DNA from: an uncultured Oscillospiraceae bacterium
Lineage (GTDB): Bacteria; Bacillota; Clostridia; Oscillospirales; Acutalibacteraceae
Length of the DNA stretch: 64,000 nt
Direction of reading: 5' to 3'
Assembly (NCBI GenBank): GCA_900541975.1
Contig: UQLR01000004.1
Location: forward strand, 83,667 to 147,666
In this document: positions 18,375-28,207 of the stretch, piece after piece
How positions within the stretch are numbered: the stretch's first letter is position 1
Layout: each line of letters opens with the position of its first letter
Notes under the pieces: generated by a model
What the model was told of the DNA's origin: nothing
Seen by the model: only the letters and a program-made list of their open reading frames with translations
Database searches by the model: none
Program-made: the position numbers and the translations under genes

Positions 18375-19040
18375 ATGAGTATCTTACAAACAACAGACCT
18401 GAAAAAATACTATGGCGCCGAACCGAACATCACCCGTGCTCTGGACGGTGTGAACCTCTCTGTGCAGGAAGGGGAATTTGTGGCCGTGGTCGGTACTTCC
18501 GGTTCCGGCAAATCTACGCTGCTGCACATGATGGGCGGGCTGGACATTCCCACATCCGGCAGCGTCATTGTACAGGACAAGGAACTGGCAAAGATGGACG
18601 ACGAACAGCTTACCATCTTCCGCCGCCGCAATATTGGCTTTGTGTTCCAGAACTACAATCTTGTTCCGATTCTCAATGTGTATGAAAATATTGTTCTGCC
18701 CGTGGAACTGGACGGCGATACGGTGAAGCAGCGTTTTATGGACGAGGCAGTGGAGATGCTGGGGCTGAAAGACAAGCTCCGGAATATGCCCAATCACCTC
18801 TCTGGCGGCCAGCAGCAGCGTGTGGCGATTGCTCGCGCTCTGATTACAAGACCGGCCATCGTGCTGGCCGATGAACCTACCGGCAACCTGGACAGCAAAA
18901 CCAGCGCTGACGTTCTTGGCCTGCTTCAACGCACCAGCCGGGAATTCAACCAAACCCTGGTGATGATTACGCATAACAATGAGATTGCCCAACTTGCCGA
19001 CCGTATTGTTCGGATTGAGGATGGCAGGATTGTAAACTGA
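18375..19040 (+). CDS. ABC transporter ATPase (MacB/LolD type)
   Basis: This 221-residue ATPase has Walker [19 protein letters not shown], the Q-loop [10 protein letters not shown], the ABC signature [17 protein letters not shown], Walker [13 protein letters not shown] and the switch His in ITHNNE. The NLD-type D-loop and short length place it with the MacB/LolD/BceA exporters that use FtsX-type permeases. The ATG at 18375 follows an AAGGCGG site. It is followed 12 bases later by the permease gene. Transcription probably depends on the two-component system encoded just upstream. Confidence 0.95.
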   Translation: MSILQTTDLKKYYGAEPNITRALDGVNLSVQEGEFVAVVGTSGSGKSTLLHMMGGLDIPTSGSVIVQDKELAKMDDEQLTIFRRRNIGFVFQNYNLVPILNVYENIVLPVELDGDTVKQRFMDEAVEMLGLKDKLRNMPNHLSGGQQQRVAIARALITRPAIVLADEPTGNLDSKTSADVLGLLQRTSREFNQTLVMITHNNEIAQLADRIVRIEDGRIVN

Positions 19041-19052
19041 GGAGGTGGGAAA

Positions 19053-21554
19053 ATGACGCTGCCATTTGAAAACGATACCAGCGCAATTATTAAGAAACTG
19101 ACAAAAAGAAGCCTGAAAACCAATAAAAGGCGAAACTTTTTTATTGTCATGGCTATTATGCTTACGACCTTATTGATTGGGTCTGTTTTCAGCATTGGCA
19201 TGAGCCTTTTAGAATCTGTAAAAATGGAGCAAATACGTTTTGCGGGCACGATGGCGCACGCCGCAGTGGGGCATCCCACCGCTTCACAGTTGAAACGGCT
19301 TCACACTTTGGATTATGTAAAAGCGGTTGGCACCGGCAACAGCGTCGGTTTTGTAAAGAATACGGTGGAAATGGGAAAAATCAGTTTGACCCTGCACTAT
19401 TTTGACCAAACCGAATGGGAAAAACTGCGCGCCCCCGCTTATGTGGATATACAGGGAAACTATCCTGAAAAAGAAAATGAAATCATGGTTTCTCTTTCCG
19501 TACTGAAACGGATGGGAATTGACGCCCCGTCTATTGATATGGAAATCCCCCTTGCTTACTATACAGACAGCGAAAACAAGGGGGCGCTGATTCAGGAAAC
19601 CTTCCGCTTGTCAGGATGGTTTACAAGTTATGCGTTTGTTCAATCAACCGATGCTGCGGATGTAATTTTTGTTTCGCAGGAACTATCACAAAGATATGGA
19701 AAAACTGTGGAAAAAGACGGCTCTGTGTCGCTTTTGTTTGCGGACGAATCGCGTGTTTCAGAATATTGCGACGCATTGGCGTCTGATCTGGGGTTGTCAG
19801 AAGATCAGCCGGTTGCAGAAGTACAAATTTATAATACGGATGTGGGACGTGAAGTCACTACATTATTTTCTTTATGCGCTATCGTGGTTTTCCTGATTTT
19901 TACAGGTTATCTATTAATTTATAATGTCCTGTATATTTCTATCTCCCGTGACGTGCGGTTTTACGGGCTTCTTAAAACGCTTGGAGCAACGCCGAAACAG
20001 ATTAAGCGAATTGTCATCAGGCAGATCATACGTCTTTGCCTTATTGGAATACCTGTTGGAATTATCCTCTCGCTGCTGCTTTCGCTGAGAATTGTTCCAT
20101 TCTTTATTTCAGAACTTGGGGCCGTTTCTGCAAATGAAGCAGTTGTGTCGTTTTCTCCGCTTATTTATGCAGGCGCGGTGGCCTTTCCGCTGCTTACGGC
20201 GCTATTAGGCGCGTCAAAACCAGCCAGAAAAGCGGCTAGCATTTCTCCCATAGAAGCACAGAAATATACGGAAGCGGCAGGTAAAATAAAAAACACCCGG
20301 TCATTTGTGCATGGAAAACCGTACAGGATGGCCTGGCGTACTGTCTTCCGGGATAAAAAACGTGCCGGCGTGGTATTACTCAGTTTGTTTTTAGGCGTAA
20401 CGACATTTTTATCGATTACTACACTGGTATTTAGCATAGACGTCACAAACTATGTGGATTCCACCGTTGATAGTGATTTTGTATTGGAAAACGAGGTATG
20501 GCCGGCGCAAAAGTTTGATGATTTCTTCACAGGACAGGCAGCGTCAATTCCTGGAGTGGAAAGCCTGCATACCACCACTTGGGGAAAAATAAGCATGGAT
20601 TACTCGGACGCTTTCAGCGAATATATTTCCAATCATCCCAGACAGGAACAGATTGCCGGTTTAACACAACAAGATATCGCTGAAAATTTCAGCGGATTCA
20701 TTCTTGGTGTTGACGGGGAAACGCTGGCAGACTATCGTGACACACTTGGCAATCCGGTTGATGTTGCGGCTTTTGAGCGTGGAGAAATTGCGCTGATTGC
20801 GACAGACAGTCCCAAATTATTCTCAAATATTCACGAGCTGACAATTTCACCACTTGATCGGGGTGAAAACGACAATGCCAAGCTCCAAAGAAAGAAAATA
20901 GCCCCCGGTGGCTTTGTTCCCTTCAACTATAAAGGTGTTGGGTCCGGCCTCTCGCCCACTGTGGTTGTGTCAAATACTGTGATGCAAGAATGGTTTGGAA
21001 AGCCAACTGCAATGCGGCTTGACTTGAATGTTTCCAGCGATTATGAACAAAACGCTTTGATTGCACTAAAACGGATCATCGGAAATGATTCTGAAATCTC
21101 ACTGACGTCAAAAATGGAAGCAATGGAAGAACTCAGCCGTGCAAAAATGGCCGTACTGGTTCTTGGCGGAAGTATTTCGCTTGTGATTGCTCTCATTGGA
21201 ATTCTCAATTTTGTAAATATCATGTCGGTTAGCGTTATGGCCCGCAAACGTGAATTGGCAACGCTTGAATCCATTGGGATGAGCCGCAGGCAGATTCGGA
21301 ACATGCTGATAAGCGAAGGGCTTTGCTATGCAGGTATCACGCTGCTTCTCGTTTTATCTGTTGGCAATCTCATTGCATACGGTGTTTTCAGACTGTTTCA
21401 GCAGCAAGTGAGCTTTGCTGTCTTTACCTATCCGTTTATTCCTGCGGCAATCATAGCTTTCACAATCCTGGCAGTTTGCTTTATAACGCCTGAGAGAATG
21501 TATTGCTCTCTCAACAGGGAAACAATTGTAAACCGCCTGCGAGAAGCGGAGTAA
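19053..21554 (+). CDS. FtsX-type ABC exporter permease with two permease domains
   Basis: The 833-residue protein has about eight membrane helices. One lies near residues 28-50, a group of three at about 270-385, one at about 430-450, and three at the C-terminus (about 705-815). The two large regions between the first helix of each half and the rest are extracytoplasmic. This duplicated FtsX layout is larger than a MacB subunit and is seen in Firmicute exporters beside two-component systems. It probably exports or extracts a peptide or lipid rather than importing. The gene looks more AT-rich than the kinase gene. It lacks a terminator immediately behind it; the next hairpin is at 21709. Confidence 0.92.
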   Translation: MTLPFENDTSAIIKKLTKRSLKTNKRRNFFIVMAIMLTTLLIGSVFSIGMSLLESVKMEQIRFAGTMAHAAVGHPTASQLKRLHTLDYVKAVGTGNSVGFVKNTVEMGKISLTLHYFDQTEWEKLRAPAYVDIQGNYPEKENEIMVSLSVLKRMGIDAPSIDMEIPLAYYTDSENKGALIQETFRLSGWFTSYAFVQSTDAADVIFVSQELSQRYGKTVEKDGSVSLLFADESRVSEYCDALASDLGLSEDQPVAEVQIYNTDVGREVTTLFSLCAIVVFLIFTGYLLIYNVLYISISRDVRFYGLLKTLGATPKQIKRIVIRQIIRLCLIGIPVGIILSLLLSLRIVPFFISELGAVSANEAVVSFSPLIYAGAVAFPLLTALLGASKPARKAASISPIEAQKYTEAAGKIKNTRSFVHGKPYRMAWRTVFRDKKRAGVVLLSLFLGVTTFLSITTLVFSIDVTNYVDSTVDSDFVLENEVWPAQKFDDFFTGQAASIPGVESLHTTTWGKISMDYSDAFSEYISNHPRQEQIAGLTQQDIAENFSGFILGVDGETLADYRDTLGNPVDVAAFERGEIALIATDSPKLFSNIHELTISPLDRGENDNAKLQRKKIAPGGFVPFNYKGVGSGLSPTVVVSNTVMQEWFGKPTAMRLDLNVSSDYEQNALIALKRIIGNDSEISLTSKMEAMEELSRAKMAVLVLGGSISLVIALIGILNFVNIMSVSVMARKRELATLESIGMSRRQIRNMLISEGLCYAGITLLLVLSVGNLIAYGVFRLFQQQVSFAVFTYPFIPAAIIAFTILAVCFITPERMYCSLNRETIVNRLREAE

Positions 21555-21609
21555 TGCCAGAAGCAATTATCAAACACGGGTCCACGGTATCTTTTCTTTA
21601 CTAAAAAAG

Positions 21610-21631
21610 TAAATTTATAAATATAAATTTA
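21610..21631. repeat. AT-only inverted repeat
   Basis: TAAATTTATA and its exact complement are separated by AA. It lies in the 250-base gap behind the ABC permease. Such a pure AT palindrome could be an operator or a chance feature; nothing nearby decides. Confidence 0.4.
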
Positions 21632-21708
21632 TCCAAAAACAGGTGCTTTACCAATGCAGAAAAAATCCAAATCCCTTTGAAAATTGGAGGAGAAGCCTTA
21701 AACAAATC

Positions 21709-21738
21709 AAAACCGGCGTGTTAAGTCACGCCGGTTTC
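21709..21738. terminator. Bidirectional terminator between the ABC permease and PHP genes
   Basis: Stem AACCGGCGTG / CACGCCGGTT with a six-base loop lies between the plus-strand permease gene and the minus-strand PHP gene. Confidence 0.7.
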
Positions 21739-21802
21739 TACCTGAAAACGATTTATTCCCTTATGAGACGCCGGCTATTTTGCATTTTCCCTTTATGGTT
21801 CA

Positions 21803-22630
21803 TTATAACGCTATCTCAACCGGCGTGTGTTTTTCATAAACTGTATAATGTGTAAACCCGCATTTTTTCAAAAGCGCATACCCCTCTTTTATCCCTTTGG
21901 CAAGATCTGCACAACGGTGCGCATCCGACCCGACTGTCACGTACCGTCCTCCCAGCTCTTTAAAGCGCCGTAAAACAATTTCCCCGGGCAGGGTTTGACC
22001 AATTTCCTGCCGCAGTCCGGAGGTATTGACCTCCAACGCTTTCCCATTTTTGATAAGGGCGCGCAGGATTGCATCAATCTGCGCACTGTAATCGTTTAAA
22101 TCCACATCCATCTTCCCGTTTTTCTTAATATACCGCAGTGGATACGTAAGATGCGCAAGACTGTCAAAACCATTCCACTGCACGCTGCACAAAAGCTCGT
22201 TAAAATAACGGGTCAATATATCGTGCACCGTATTTCTGTCATAACTAAGCCAGTAAAAATCGCGTTCCCCCTTTATATTATGCAGGGAACAAAGTACAAA
22301 ATCGTACTCTGTAAGCGCCAACGCCTTTTGCGCCGCCGTAAGATCCTGCAAGGGCTCGCCAAGCTCTATTCCGCAATAGACGCGCAACCTGCCTTTGTAT
22401 TGCTTTTGTGCATCGCGCACCTGCCGCACCGCCTGCGGCAGCAGAGCTTTAAAATCCCCAAATTCACTGCGATCCGGCTTTTCATACATGGGGACCTCAC
22501 AGTGATCTGTAAAGGTAACGGCATACAAGCCAAGCCTTTCAGCTTGCGCACATATTGCATCGACAGAATCCTGCGCATCAAACGAACAGTTGCTATGCAC
22601 ATGGCTGTCGCATATTGGAATCTGTTTCAT
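21803..22630 (-). CDS. PHP-domain phosphatase, histidinol-phosphatase (HisK) type
   Basis: The 275-residue protein is a stand-alone PHP phosphoesterase. Metal-binding motifs are CDSHVHSNCSFD at the start, FTDHCEVP, the Glu of GIELGEP, VLCSLHN and GSDAHRC near the end. The closest described relatives are HisK-type histidinol-phosphate phosphatases of histidine synthesis, but the family also contains enzymes with other phosphate esters and no his genes are nearby. The ATG at 22630 is chosen for its AAAGGATG site and because the PHP motif begins at once; the frame is open for 63 codons more without support. Confidence 0.85.
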   Translation of the reverse strand: MKQIPICDSHVHSNCSFDAQDSVDAICAQAERLGLYAVTFTDHCEVPMYEKPDRSEFGDFKALLPQAVRQVRDAQKQYKGRLRVYCGIELGEPLQDLTAAQKALALTEYDFVLCSLHNIKGERDFYWLSYDRNTVHDILTRYFNELLCSVQWNGFDSLAHLTYPLRYIKKNGKMDVDLNDYSAQIDAILRALIKNGKALEVNTSGLRQEIGQTLPGEIVLRRFKELGGRYVTVGSDAHRCADLAKGIKEGYALLKKCGFTHYTVYEKHTPVEIAL

Positions 22631-22746
22631 TTTTATCACACATCCTTTGCGTTTTATTATAACATAAAGCCCCATCTCACACAAGAAACGGCGGTTTCCG
22701 CTTATGGAAAACACAGCTGGAAATTTGGCAATTTCCCTGTTTTCTA

Positions 22747-22775
22747 TTGACACGCGACAGGAAAAAGAAGATAAT
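22747..22775 (+). promoter_or_regulatory. Promoter for the ACT-DUF711 operon
   Basis: A perfect TTGACA, 17-base spacer and GATAAT lie 45 bases before the ACT gene. Confidence 0.75.
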
Positions 22776-22819
22776 ATTTTGCAAGAAAAAATTTCTATAA
22801 AATCGGAGGATATTTGCAT

Positions 22820-23089
22820 ATGCGCGCTTTTATTACCGTTATCGGCAAAGATACAGTCGGGATTCTTGCAAAGGTTTCACAAAAATGCGCCGAATCCGGC
22901 ATAAATGTAATGGAGGTAACGCAGTCGGTACTGCAGGAAATGTTCGCTATGATCATGCTTGTAGACATTGCAAAAGCAACCGTTTCACTGGAAACTCTTT
23001 CCGATGAACTGGAAGCGCTCGGCAGTGAAATGGGATTAAAAATTCATGTAATGCATGAGGACATTTTCAACTCCATGCACAGAATCTAA
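22820..23089 (+). CDS. ACT-domain protein (UPF0237)
   Basis: The 89-residue product is a single ACT domain, beginning with AFITVIGKDTVGILAKVSQ and the beta strand VMEVTQSVLQEMFAMIMLV. ACT domains bind small molecules, mostly amino acids, as regulatory dimers. The ATG at 22820 is supported by a GGAGGA site; a TTG six bases upstream is less likely. The gene is paired with the DUF711 gene 54 bases downstream, a partnership conserved in many Firmicutes and archaea, so the ACT protein is probably its regulatory or structural partner. The ligand is unknown. Confidence 0.92.
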   Translation: MRAFITVIGKDTVGILAKVSQKCAESGINVMEVTQSVLQEMFAMIMLVDIAKATVSLETLSDELEALGSEMGLKIHVMHEDIFNSMHRI

Positions 23090-23143
23090 CACAGGCCTGT
23101 TAAGCAACCGTTTTTATAACACGGAAGAAACACGGAGGTTTTT

Positions 23144-24502
23144 ATGATCAATTCCCATGATATATTGGAAACTATACAAATGATAGACAACGAAAATCTG
23201 GACGTGCGTACAATTACGATGGGGATTTCCCTGCTGGACTGTATTGACAGCGACATAAGCAGCGCATGCCAGAAAATTTACGATAAAATTTGCCGCTACG
23301 CCAAAGATTTAGTAAAAACAGGGGATAATATCAGCAAGGAATATGGGATTCCGATTATACACAAGCGGATTTCCGTTACGCCGATTGCCATGATTGCGGC
23401 AGCTTGTCCCACGCATAATCCTGTAAAATTTGCCCATGCGCTTGAACAGGCAGCCAATGCAACGGGTGTGAACTTTATCGGCGGCTATACCGCGCTTGTA
23501 CAAAAGGGCTTTGCCTCCGGCGATTATGCGTTGATACAAAGTATTCCGCAGGCGCTCGCAGAAACCGAACACGTATGTGCTTCGGTCAATATAGGCAGTA
23601 CGAAAGCCGGCATCAATATGGACGCCGTTGCGAAAATGGGCCGGATTATTCAGCAAACGGCGCAGCAGACGGCGGACAGAGATTGCATTGGCGCCGCAAA
23701 GCTGGTGGTTTTTTGCAACGCCCCGGAAGATAATCCGTTTATGGCTGGTGCTTTCCACGGCCCCGGCGAGCCGGACTGCGTAATTAACGTGGGGGTTTCT
23801 GGCCCCGGGGTCGTGCGGGCGGTGCTTGCCAAAAACCCAAACTGCGACATTACCGCTGTTGCAGATTTGATCAAACGCACGGCGTTTAAAATTACGCGCA
23901 CTGGCCAGCTGGTGGCGCGGGAAGCATCCAAGCGTCTTTGCGTACCGTTTGGAATCGTCGACCTTTCCCTTGCGCCCACACCAGCCGTAGGCGACAGCGT
24001 TGCCCATATTTTGGAGGAAATGGGGCTTGAAACCTGCGGTTGCCACGGCACCACCGCAGCACTGGCGCTTTTAAACGACGCGGTTAAAAAAGGGGGAACA
24101 ATGGCCTCTTCCCACGTAGGCGGTCTTTCCGGCGCGTTTATTCCTGTAACGGAAGACGCAGGCATGATTGCAGCCGCGCAATGCGGTTGCCTGTCTCTCA
24201 ACAAACTGGAGGCCATGACAGCGGTCTGCTCTGTGGGGCTGGATATGATCAATATTCCCGGCGATACCCCCCCAGAGGTAATATCGGCTATTATTGCCGA
24301 TGAAGCGGCTATTGGTATGGTCAATTCCAAAACGACAGCCGTCCGGCTGATTCCGGCAATCGGAAAAAAAGCGGGTGACACGCTTTACTTTGGCGGCCTG
24401 CTGGGCGGCGGCCCGGTTATGCCGGTCAACACGGCCTCCCCCGCAAAATTTATTGCAAGAGGCGGCAGAATTCCCGCGCCGCTGCAAAGCTTGAAAAACT
24501 AA
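23144..24502 (+). CDS. DUF711/UPF0210 family protein
   Basis: The 452-residue protein belongs to the UPF0210 (DUF711) family, a widely conserved cytosolic family with a known fold but no assigned reaction. Recognisable blocks are [17 protein letters not shown] near the N-terminus, [54 protein letters not shown] and the C-terminal [13 protein letters not shown]. Gly-rich loops suggest nucleotide or anion binding. It forms an operon with the upstream ACT protein. No clear terminator separates it from the V-ATPase promoter region. Confidence 0.92.
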   Translation: MINSHDILETIQMIDNENLDVRTITMGISLLDCIDSDISSACQKIYDKICRYAKDLVKTGDNISKEYGIPIIHKRISVTPIAMIAAACPTHNPVKFAHALEQAANATGVNFIGGYTALVQKGFASGDYALIQSIPQALAETEHVCASVNIGSTKAGINMDAVAKMGRIIQQTAQQTADRDCIGAAKLVVFCNAPEDNPFMAGAFHGPGEPDCVINVGVSGPGVVRAVLAKNPNCDITAVADLIKRTAFKITRTGQLVAREASKRLCVPFGIVDLSLAPTPAVGDSVAHILEEMGLETCGCHGTTAALALLNDAVKKGGTMASSHVGGLSGAFIPVTEDAGMIAAAQCGCLSLNKLEAMTAVCSVGLDMINIPGDTPPEVISAIIADEAAIGMVNSKTTAVRLIPAIGKKAGDTLYFGGLLGGGPVMPVNTASPAKFIARGGRIPAPLQSLKN

Positions 24503-24584
24503 GCTGTTTTTATATGTTTCCATCTCTGTTAGGTTATCTAAATTAGAAACTGCAATGTGTATTTTTTGTTGGCGGAATTGCACA

Positions 24585-24613
24585 TTGTAAAATCAAAAAA
24601 ACAGGAATATAAT
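24585..24613 (+). promoter_or_regulatory. Promoter of the V-ATPase operon
   Basis: TTGTAA, 17-base spacer and a perfect TATAAT. A 7-bp inverted repeat (CAATGTG at 24553, CACATTG at 24581) overlaps the -35 box and might be an operator. Confidence 0.75.
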
Positions 24614-24685
24614 AGCAGCAGTTGGGCGTAAACTATATTTTATCAAACATTTTATCATATATGGAAGGATTGCGTGTTACGCCAG

Positions 24686-24708
24686 GGCGAGGGATACCGA
24701 ACCTCGCC
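24686..24708 (+). other. Leader hairpin of the V-ATPase operon
   Basis: GGCGAGG and CCTCGCC form a stem around a nine-base loop, about 45 bases before the first start codon. Only three T follow, so it is a leader structure rather than a clear terminator. Confidence 0.45.
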
Positions 24709-24752
24709 TTTGATGTATATTGGATTTCCAGATTGCAGGGAGGGATTGCCTT

Positions 24753-25061
24753 ATGCAGGATATGATTGCAAAAATCGTTGAAATGGATGAAAAAGCGCGG
24801 GAGCTTACAGCGCAGGCGCAGCGTGAGAAGGCTACGTCTGAACAGGATATTGTAAAAGCAAAAGAAAAAATTTACAATGATTTTATAGAGCGCGCAAGGC
24901 AAAGGATAAAGATAAATGAAAAAACAGAGCGTAAAATTGCGCAGGACCGCCTGGAAAACACGGCGCTTGCGCAGGAAGAATGCCTGCAGGCAATGGAGGC
25001 GCTGTATCAGCAAAACGGCGACCGCTGGATAGAGGAAATTGTAAAGCAGGTTTTACGCTGA
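24753..25061 (+). CDS. V-type ATPase subunit G/H-like stalk protein
   Basis: A 102-residue, highly charged, Ala/Glu/Lys-rich helical protein, predicted to be one continuous coiled coil (about residues 10-85). The first gene of V/A-type ATPase operons encodes such a peripheral-stalk subunit (called H, G or NtpF), which pairs with subunit E to hold the catalytic head against rotation. Sequence similarity in this family is low, so the call rests on position and composition. The ATG at 24753 has a GGGAGGG site nine bases upstream. Confidence 0.75.
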   Translation: MQDMIAKIVEMDEKARELTAQAQREKATSEQDIVKAKEKIYNDFIERARQRIKINEKTERKIAQDRLENTALAQEECLQAMEALYQQNGDRWIEEIVKQVLR

Positions 25062-25106
25062 AGATTTTACTTTTTTTACACAGGACATGCGGAAAGGAGC
25101 GGTTTG

Positions 25107-26147
25107 ATGGCGATTGCATATGCTTCAAACGCAGTTTTATCCAAAGCAAGAGCGATGTATGGCAAGCGCCTGACAGAAAAAGACTACGCCGGTCTGCTTG
25201 CCTGTACAAGCGTACCTGAGGTCTTATCCTATTTGAAAAACCATACAAAATACGCACCGCTTTTAAACAGCGTAAGCGAACGCGACGTACACCGCGGCCA
25301 GCTGGAACTGATTTTGCGCCAACAGCTGTTTTATGATTTTGCCTCTTTATGCCGGTATGAAATATCGGCAGGCGAGCATTTTTCACAGTATATTATTCTT
25401 CGCACGGAAATCAAACAGATCATGCACTTTTTGATGTTGCTAAACTCCGGAAAAGCCGAAGAATATCTGTACGCGCTGCCCATGTATTTTAACAGCCATA
25501 CCAACATTGACCTGAACGCCCTGGCAAAGGCCAAAACATACGCCGACTTTTTAAATACATTGGGAAACACACCTTATAAAACGATCCTTACAAAATTTAT
25601 TCCAAAAGAGCACAGCCAGCTTGACCTGCCTTCGATTGAAAACGCGCTGTATACGTATCTTTATACCGTTGTTTTTTCAATTATTGATAAATATACACAC
25701 GGCAGGCAAAAAAAAGAATTGCGCCATCTTTTTACCAGCAATATTGACCTGGTTAATTTTGTTCGTATTTTACGCCTTAAAAAGTATTACCATCTGAACA
25801 GCGACCTCATTAAACCTCAGCTTTTGCCATTTGGCACGCTGAGCGAAAAACATATTGCCGACATGTGCAACGCGCAGACCTCTAAAGAACTCTTTTCTAT
25901 TATGCAGGGTACTATTGCAGGCAGAGCGATTTCTAAAATGGAGTATAATTATGCAGGTGAAATATCTGCAAGGGGCAGATACAATCTGGGCCGGAAAAGC
26001 ATTCGTTTTTCGACATACCCCACCGTTGTCATGATGTCCTACATTTTTCTGGAAGAAGCCGAACTTTCTAATGTTGTGAATATTATTGAAGGGGTCCGGT
26101 ACAAAATCGACCCGGAAGAGATCAAAAAGCTTTTGATTTACAGTTAG
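25107..26147 (+). CDS. ntpC: V-type ATPase subunit C
   Basis: The 346-residue helical protein fits the archaeal/bacterial V-type subunit C (vacuolar d-like). This funnel-shaped protein links the central shaft to the membrane c-ring. Support includes the N-terminal YASNAVLSKARAMYGKRLTEKDYAGLL repeat-like helices, the EIKQIMHFL motif, FIPKEHSQLDLPSIENAL, and the C-terminal helices with VNFVRILRLKKYY and NVVNIIEGVRYKIDP. A GGAAAGGAG site precedes the ATG at 25107. In most relatives the C gene sits between E and F, so its position second in the operon, before I, is unusual. Confidence 0.88.
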   Translation: MAIAYASNAVLSKARAMYGKRLTEKDYAGLLACTSVPEVLSYLKNHTKYAPLLNSVSERDVHRGQLELILRQQLFYDFASLCRYEISAGEHFSQYIILRTEIKQIMHFLMLLNSGKAEEYLYALPMYFNSHTNIDLNALAKAKTYADFLNTLGNTPYKTILTKFIPKEHSQLDLPSIENALYTYLYTVVFSIIDKYTHGRQKKELRHLFTSNIDLVNFVRILRLKKYYHLNSDLIKPQLLPFGTLSEKHIADMCNAQTSKELFSIMQGTIAGRAISKMEYNYAGEISARGRYNLGRKSIRFSTYPTVVMMSYIFLEEAELSNVVNIIEGVRYKIDPEEIKKLLIYS

Positions 26148-26186
26148 CGGATTTTCCATTTTTCTGCAGTTAAGGGAGGGTACAAA

Positions 26187-28124
26187 ATGGCAGTCGCACC
26201 AGTAAAATCTATCGGGATTATAGGACTGATGTCCGACCTCGACAAGGTAATAAGGGTGTGCGGGGATTCCCAGATTTTCCATCCGGATGAAGCTTCCAAC
26301 TTTTATTCGGACACAAAAAATTTCATACCGCTTACGGACCGAAATCCATACAGCGACCTTCTTGCAGACCTTAAGGAAATTCTGGATATGGCTGGCATCA
26401 GGCCGTCGCTTGTCGACATAAAACGTTTTCAGGCAAATGAAGCGCAGCTTTCCGAATACGTGGGGTTTTTAACGAGGGAACTCGGCTGCCTTCTTGCAAA
26501 GCAGGCAGAATGCGAGCAAAAAATTGAACAATGTAAACGAAGCATAGAAGAAACGTCGCACTTTCTTGGCATAGACCTGGAAATGGATAAAATTTCCGCC
26601 TGCCGGTATGTAAAAACCACTTTTGGCAGGCTGCCAAAGGAAAGCTTTGAAAAGCTGAAAAATTACAGCAGCAATCCATATCTGGTTTTCTTTCCCTGTA
26701 CTAGAGACGATACGCATTATTGGGGCGTATATATTGCGCCTATAGACCAAAGCGAAGAAATTGACCGGATTTTTTCGAACCTGTTTTTTGAACGTTATGA
26801 TATCTCCGACATAGACAGCACGCCGGAACGGCATTATGTAAAGCTGAACAATGCGCTTGCCACATTACAAAAAGACTTGGAAAAGGCTACGGCAGAGGTA
26901 GAATTTTTCAAAGAATCGCAGCTTGGCATGTGTAATAAATATTACTCCAAGCTTTCCGCGCTTGACACCTGCTACAACATCAGGAAAAATGTCTTAAAAT
27001 ATCATAAAAGCTTTATTCTTGTCGGATGGATTCCACAGGAAGAGGAAAGCGGTTTTTTAAAAAAGCTAAACGCAATAAGCAGCGTAGAATGCACAGTCAG
27101 CGACGGTAAGGACGAACTTAAGCATTCCCCGCCGATCAAACTGAAAAACAATATTTTTACAAGGCCGTTTGAATTTTTTGTGGATATGTACGGCCTTCCC
27201 TGTTATAACGAAATTGACCCGACTGCTTTTGTCGCCATTACGTTCACTGTTCTGTTTGGGATTATGTTTGGCGATCTGGGACAGGGTATCTGTGTTTCAA
27301 TTGCAGGGTATCTCATGTGGAAACTTAAAAAACTGGCCGTAGGCAAAATTTTAGTCCCCTGCGGTATTTCCTCGGCAATATTTGGGTGTGCATACGGTTC
27401 TGTCTTTGGATATGAACACGCGCTTGACCCTGCTTATAAAGCGCTGGGTTTTGCAGAAAAGCCGTTTGAGGTTATGGAAAACGCCATGACGCTGATTTTT
27501 GCCGCTGTCGCTATCGGCGTTACGCTTGTCTGTATATCCATGTTTTTAAACATGTATTCTTCTTTAAAGCGGCGCGATTTTGAAAACGGACTTTTTGGCG
27601 CAAGCGGGCTTGCGGGTTTTATCTTTTACGCTTCGCTGATCGGCGGCGCTGTAATACAGCTTGTATTTGGTTTGCCTGTTATGAATTTGCCTTACGTGCT
27701 TTGCCTGATTATTCTTCCCTTAGTTTTAATTTTTCTGCGGGAACCACTTGGAAAGCTTGTTGCGAGAAAGAAAAACTGGAAACCCGAAAGTTGGGGCGAA
27801 TACTGCATGCAAAATGCCTTTGAGCTCTTAGAAACCCTTTTAAGCTATGTAACCAACACCATGTCGTTTCTGCGCGTGGGCGCGTTCGTCCTTGTACACG
27901 CCGGTATGATGCTGGTTGTCTTCACCCTTGCAGACCTTGGCATGAAGGCGCTGGGGATTCCCGGGTATGTTGTGATCGTCATTCTTGGCAACATCTTTAT
28001 TATGGCGCTTGAAGCGCTGCTTGTATGCATACAGGTATTGAGGCTTGAATTTTACGAAATGTTCAGCCGTTTTTATATTGGCGCAGGGCGAAAATTTGAT
28101 CCTGTGCGGGTTAAGGAACCGTAA
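26187..28124 (+). CDS. ntpI: V-type ATPase subunit I
   Basis: The 645-residue subunit I (a-subunit) forms the stationary half-channel for the translocated ion. The N-terminal half (about 1-330) is soluble, with coiled-coil stretches around residues 90-130 and 220-260. The C-terminal half holds seven to eight membrane helices, starting at the TVLFGIMFGDLGQG segment. The channel helix includes the family motif LLSYVTNTMSFLRVGAF with the conserved Arg that faces the ring Glu. The start has a GGGAGGG site. The gene lies 39 bases behind subunit C and before the ring subunit. Confidence 0.95.
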   Translation: MAVAPVKSIGIIGLMSDLDKVIRVCGDSQIFHPDEASNFYSDTKNFIPLTDRNPYSDLLADLKEILDMAGIRPSLVDIKRFQANEAQLSEYVGFLTRELGCLLAKQAECEQKIEQCKRSIEETSHFLGIDLEMDKISACRYVKTTFGRLPKESFEKLKNYSSNPYLVFFPCTRDDTHYWGVYIAPIDQSEEIDRIFSNLFFERYDISDIDSTPERHYVKLNNALATLQKDLEKATAEVEFFKESQLGMCNKYYSKLSALDTCYNIRKNVLKYHKSFILVGWIPQEEESGFLKKLNAISSVECTVSDGKDELKHSPPIKLKNNIFTRPFEFFVDMYGLPCYNEIDPTAFVAITFTVLFGIMFGDLGQGICVSIAGYLMWKLKKLAVGKILVPCGISSAIFGCAYGSVFGYEHALDPAYKALGFAEKPFEVMENAMTLIFAAVAIGVTLVCISMFLNMYSSLKRRDFENGLFGASGLAGFIFYASLIGGAVIQLVFGLPVMNLPYVLCLIILPLVLIFLREPLGKLVARKKNWKPESWGEYCMQNAFELLETLLSYVTNTMSFLRVGAFVLVHAGMMLVVFTLADLGMKALGIPGYVVIVILGNIFIMALEALLVCIQVLRLEFYEMFSRFYIGAGRKFDPVRVKEP

Positions 28125-28155
28125 ATTTGCAAATAAAAAACTTTTTGTTTTTTAG

Positions 28156-28170
28156 CCGCAGCTTCTGCGG
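28156..28170 (+). other. Intercistronic hairpin before the ring-subunit gene
   Basis: CCGCAG and CTGCGG pair across a CTT loop in the I-K gap, followed by AT-rich sequence without a T-run. A structure here could shield the K mRNA and help give the excess of ring subunits; that is inference. Confidence 0.5.
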
Positions 28171-28207
28171 ATAAAATAAAATTTATTTACATTTTGGAGG
28201 TTTTAGT

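Noticed and set aside
22631..22819. 63-codon N-terminal extension of the PHP phosphatase
   Set aside because: It crosses the divergent ACT-DUF711 promoter, and the PHP motif begins right after the ATG at 22630.
23309..24381. Long minus-strand frames inside the DUF711 gene
   Set aside because: Shadow frames of a clear plus-strand gene.
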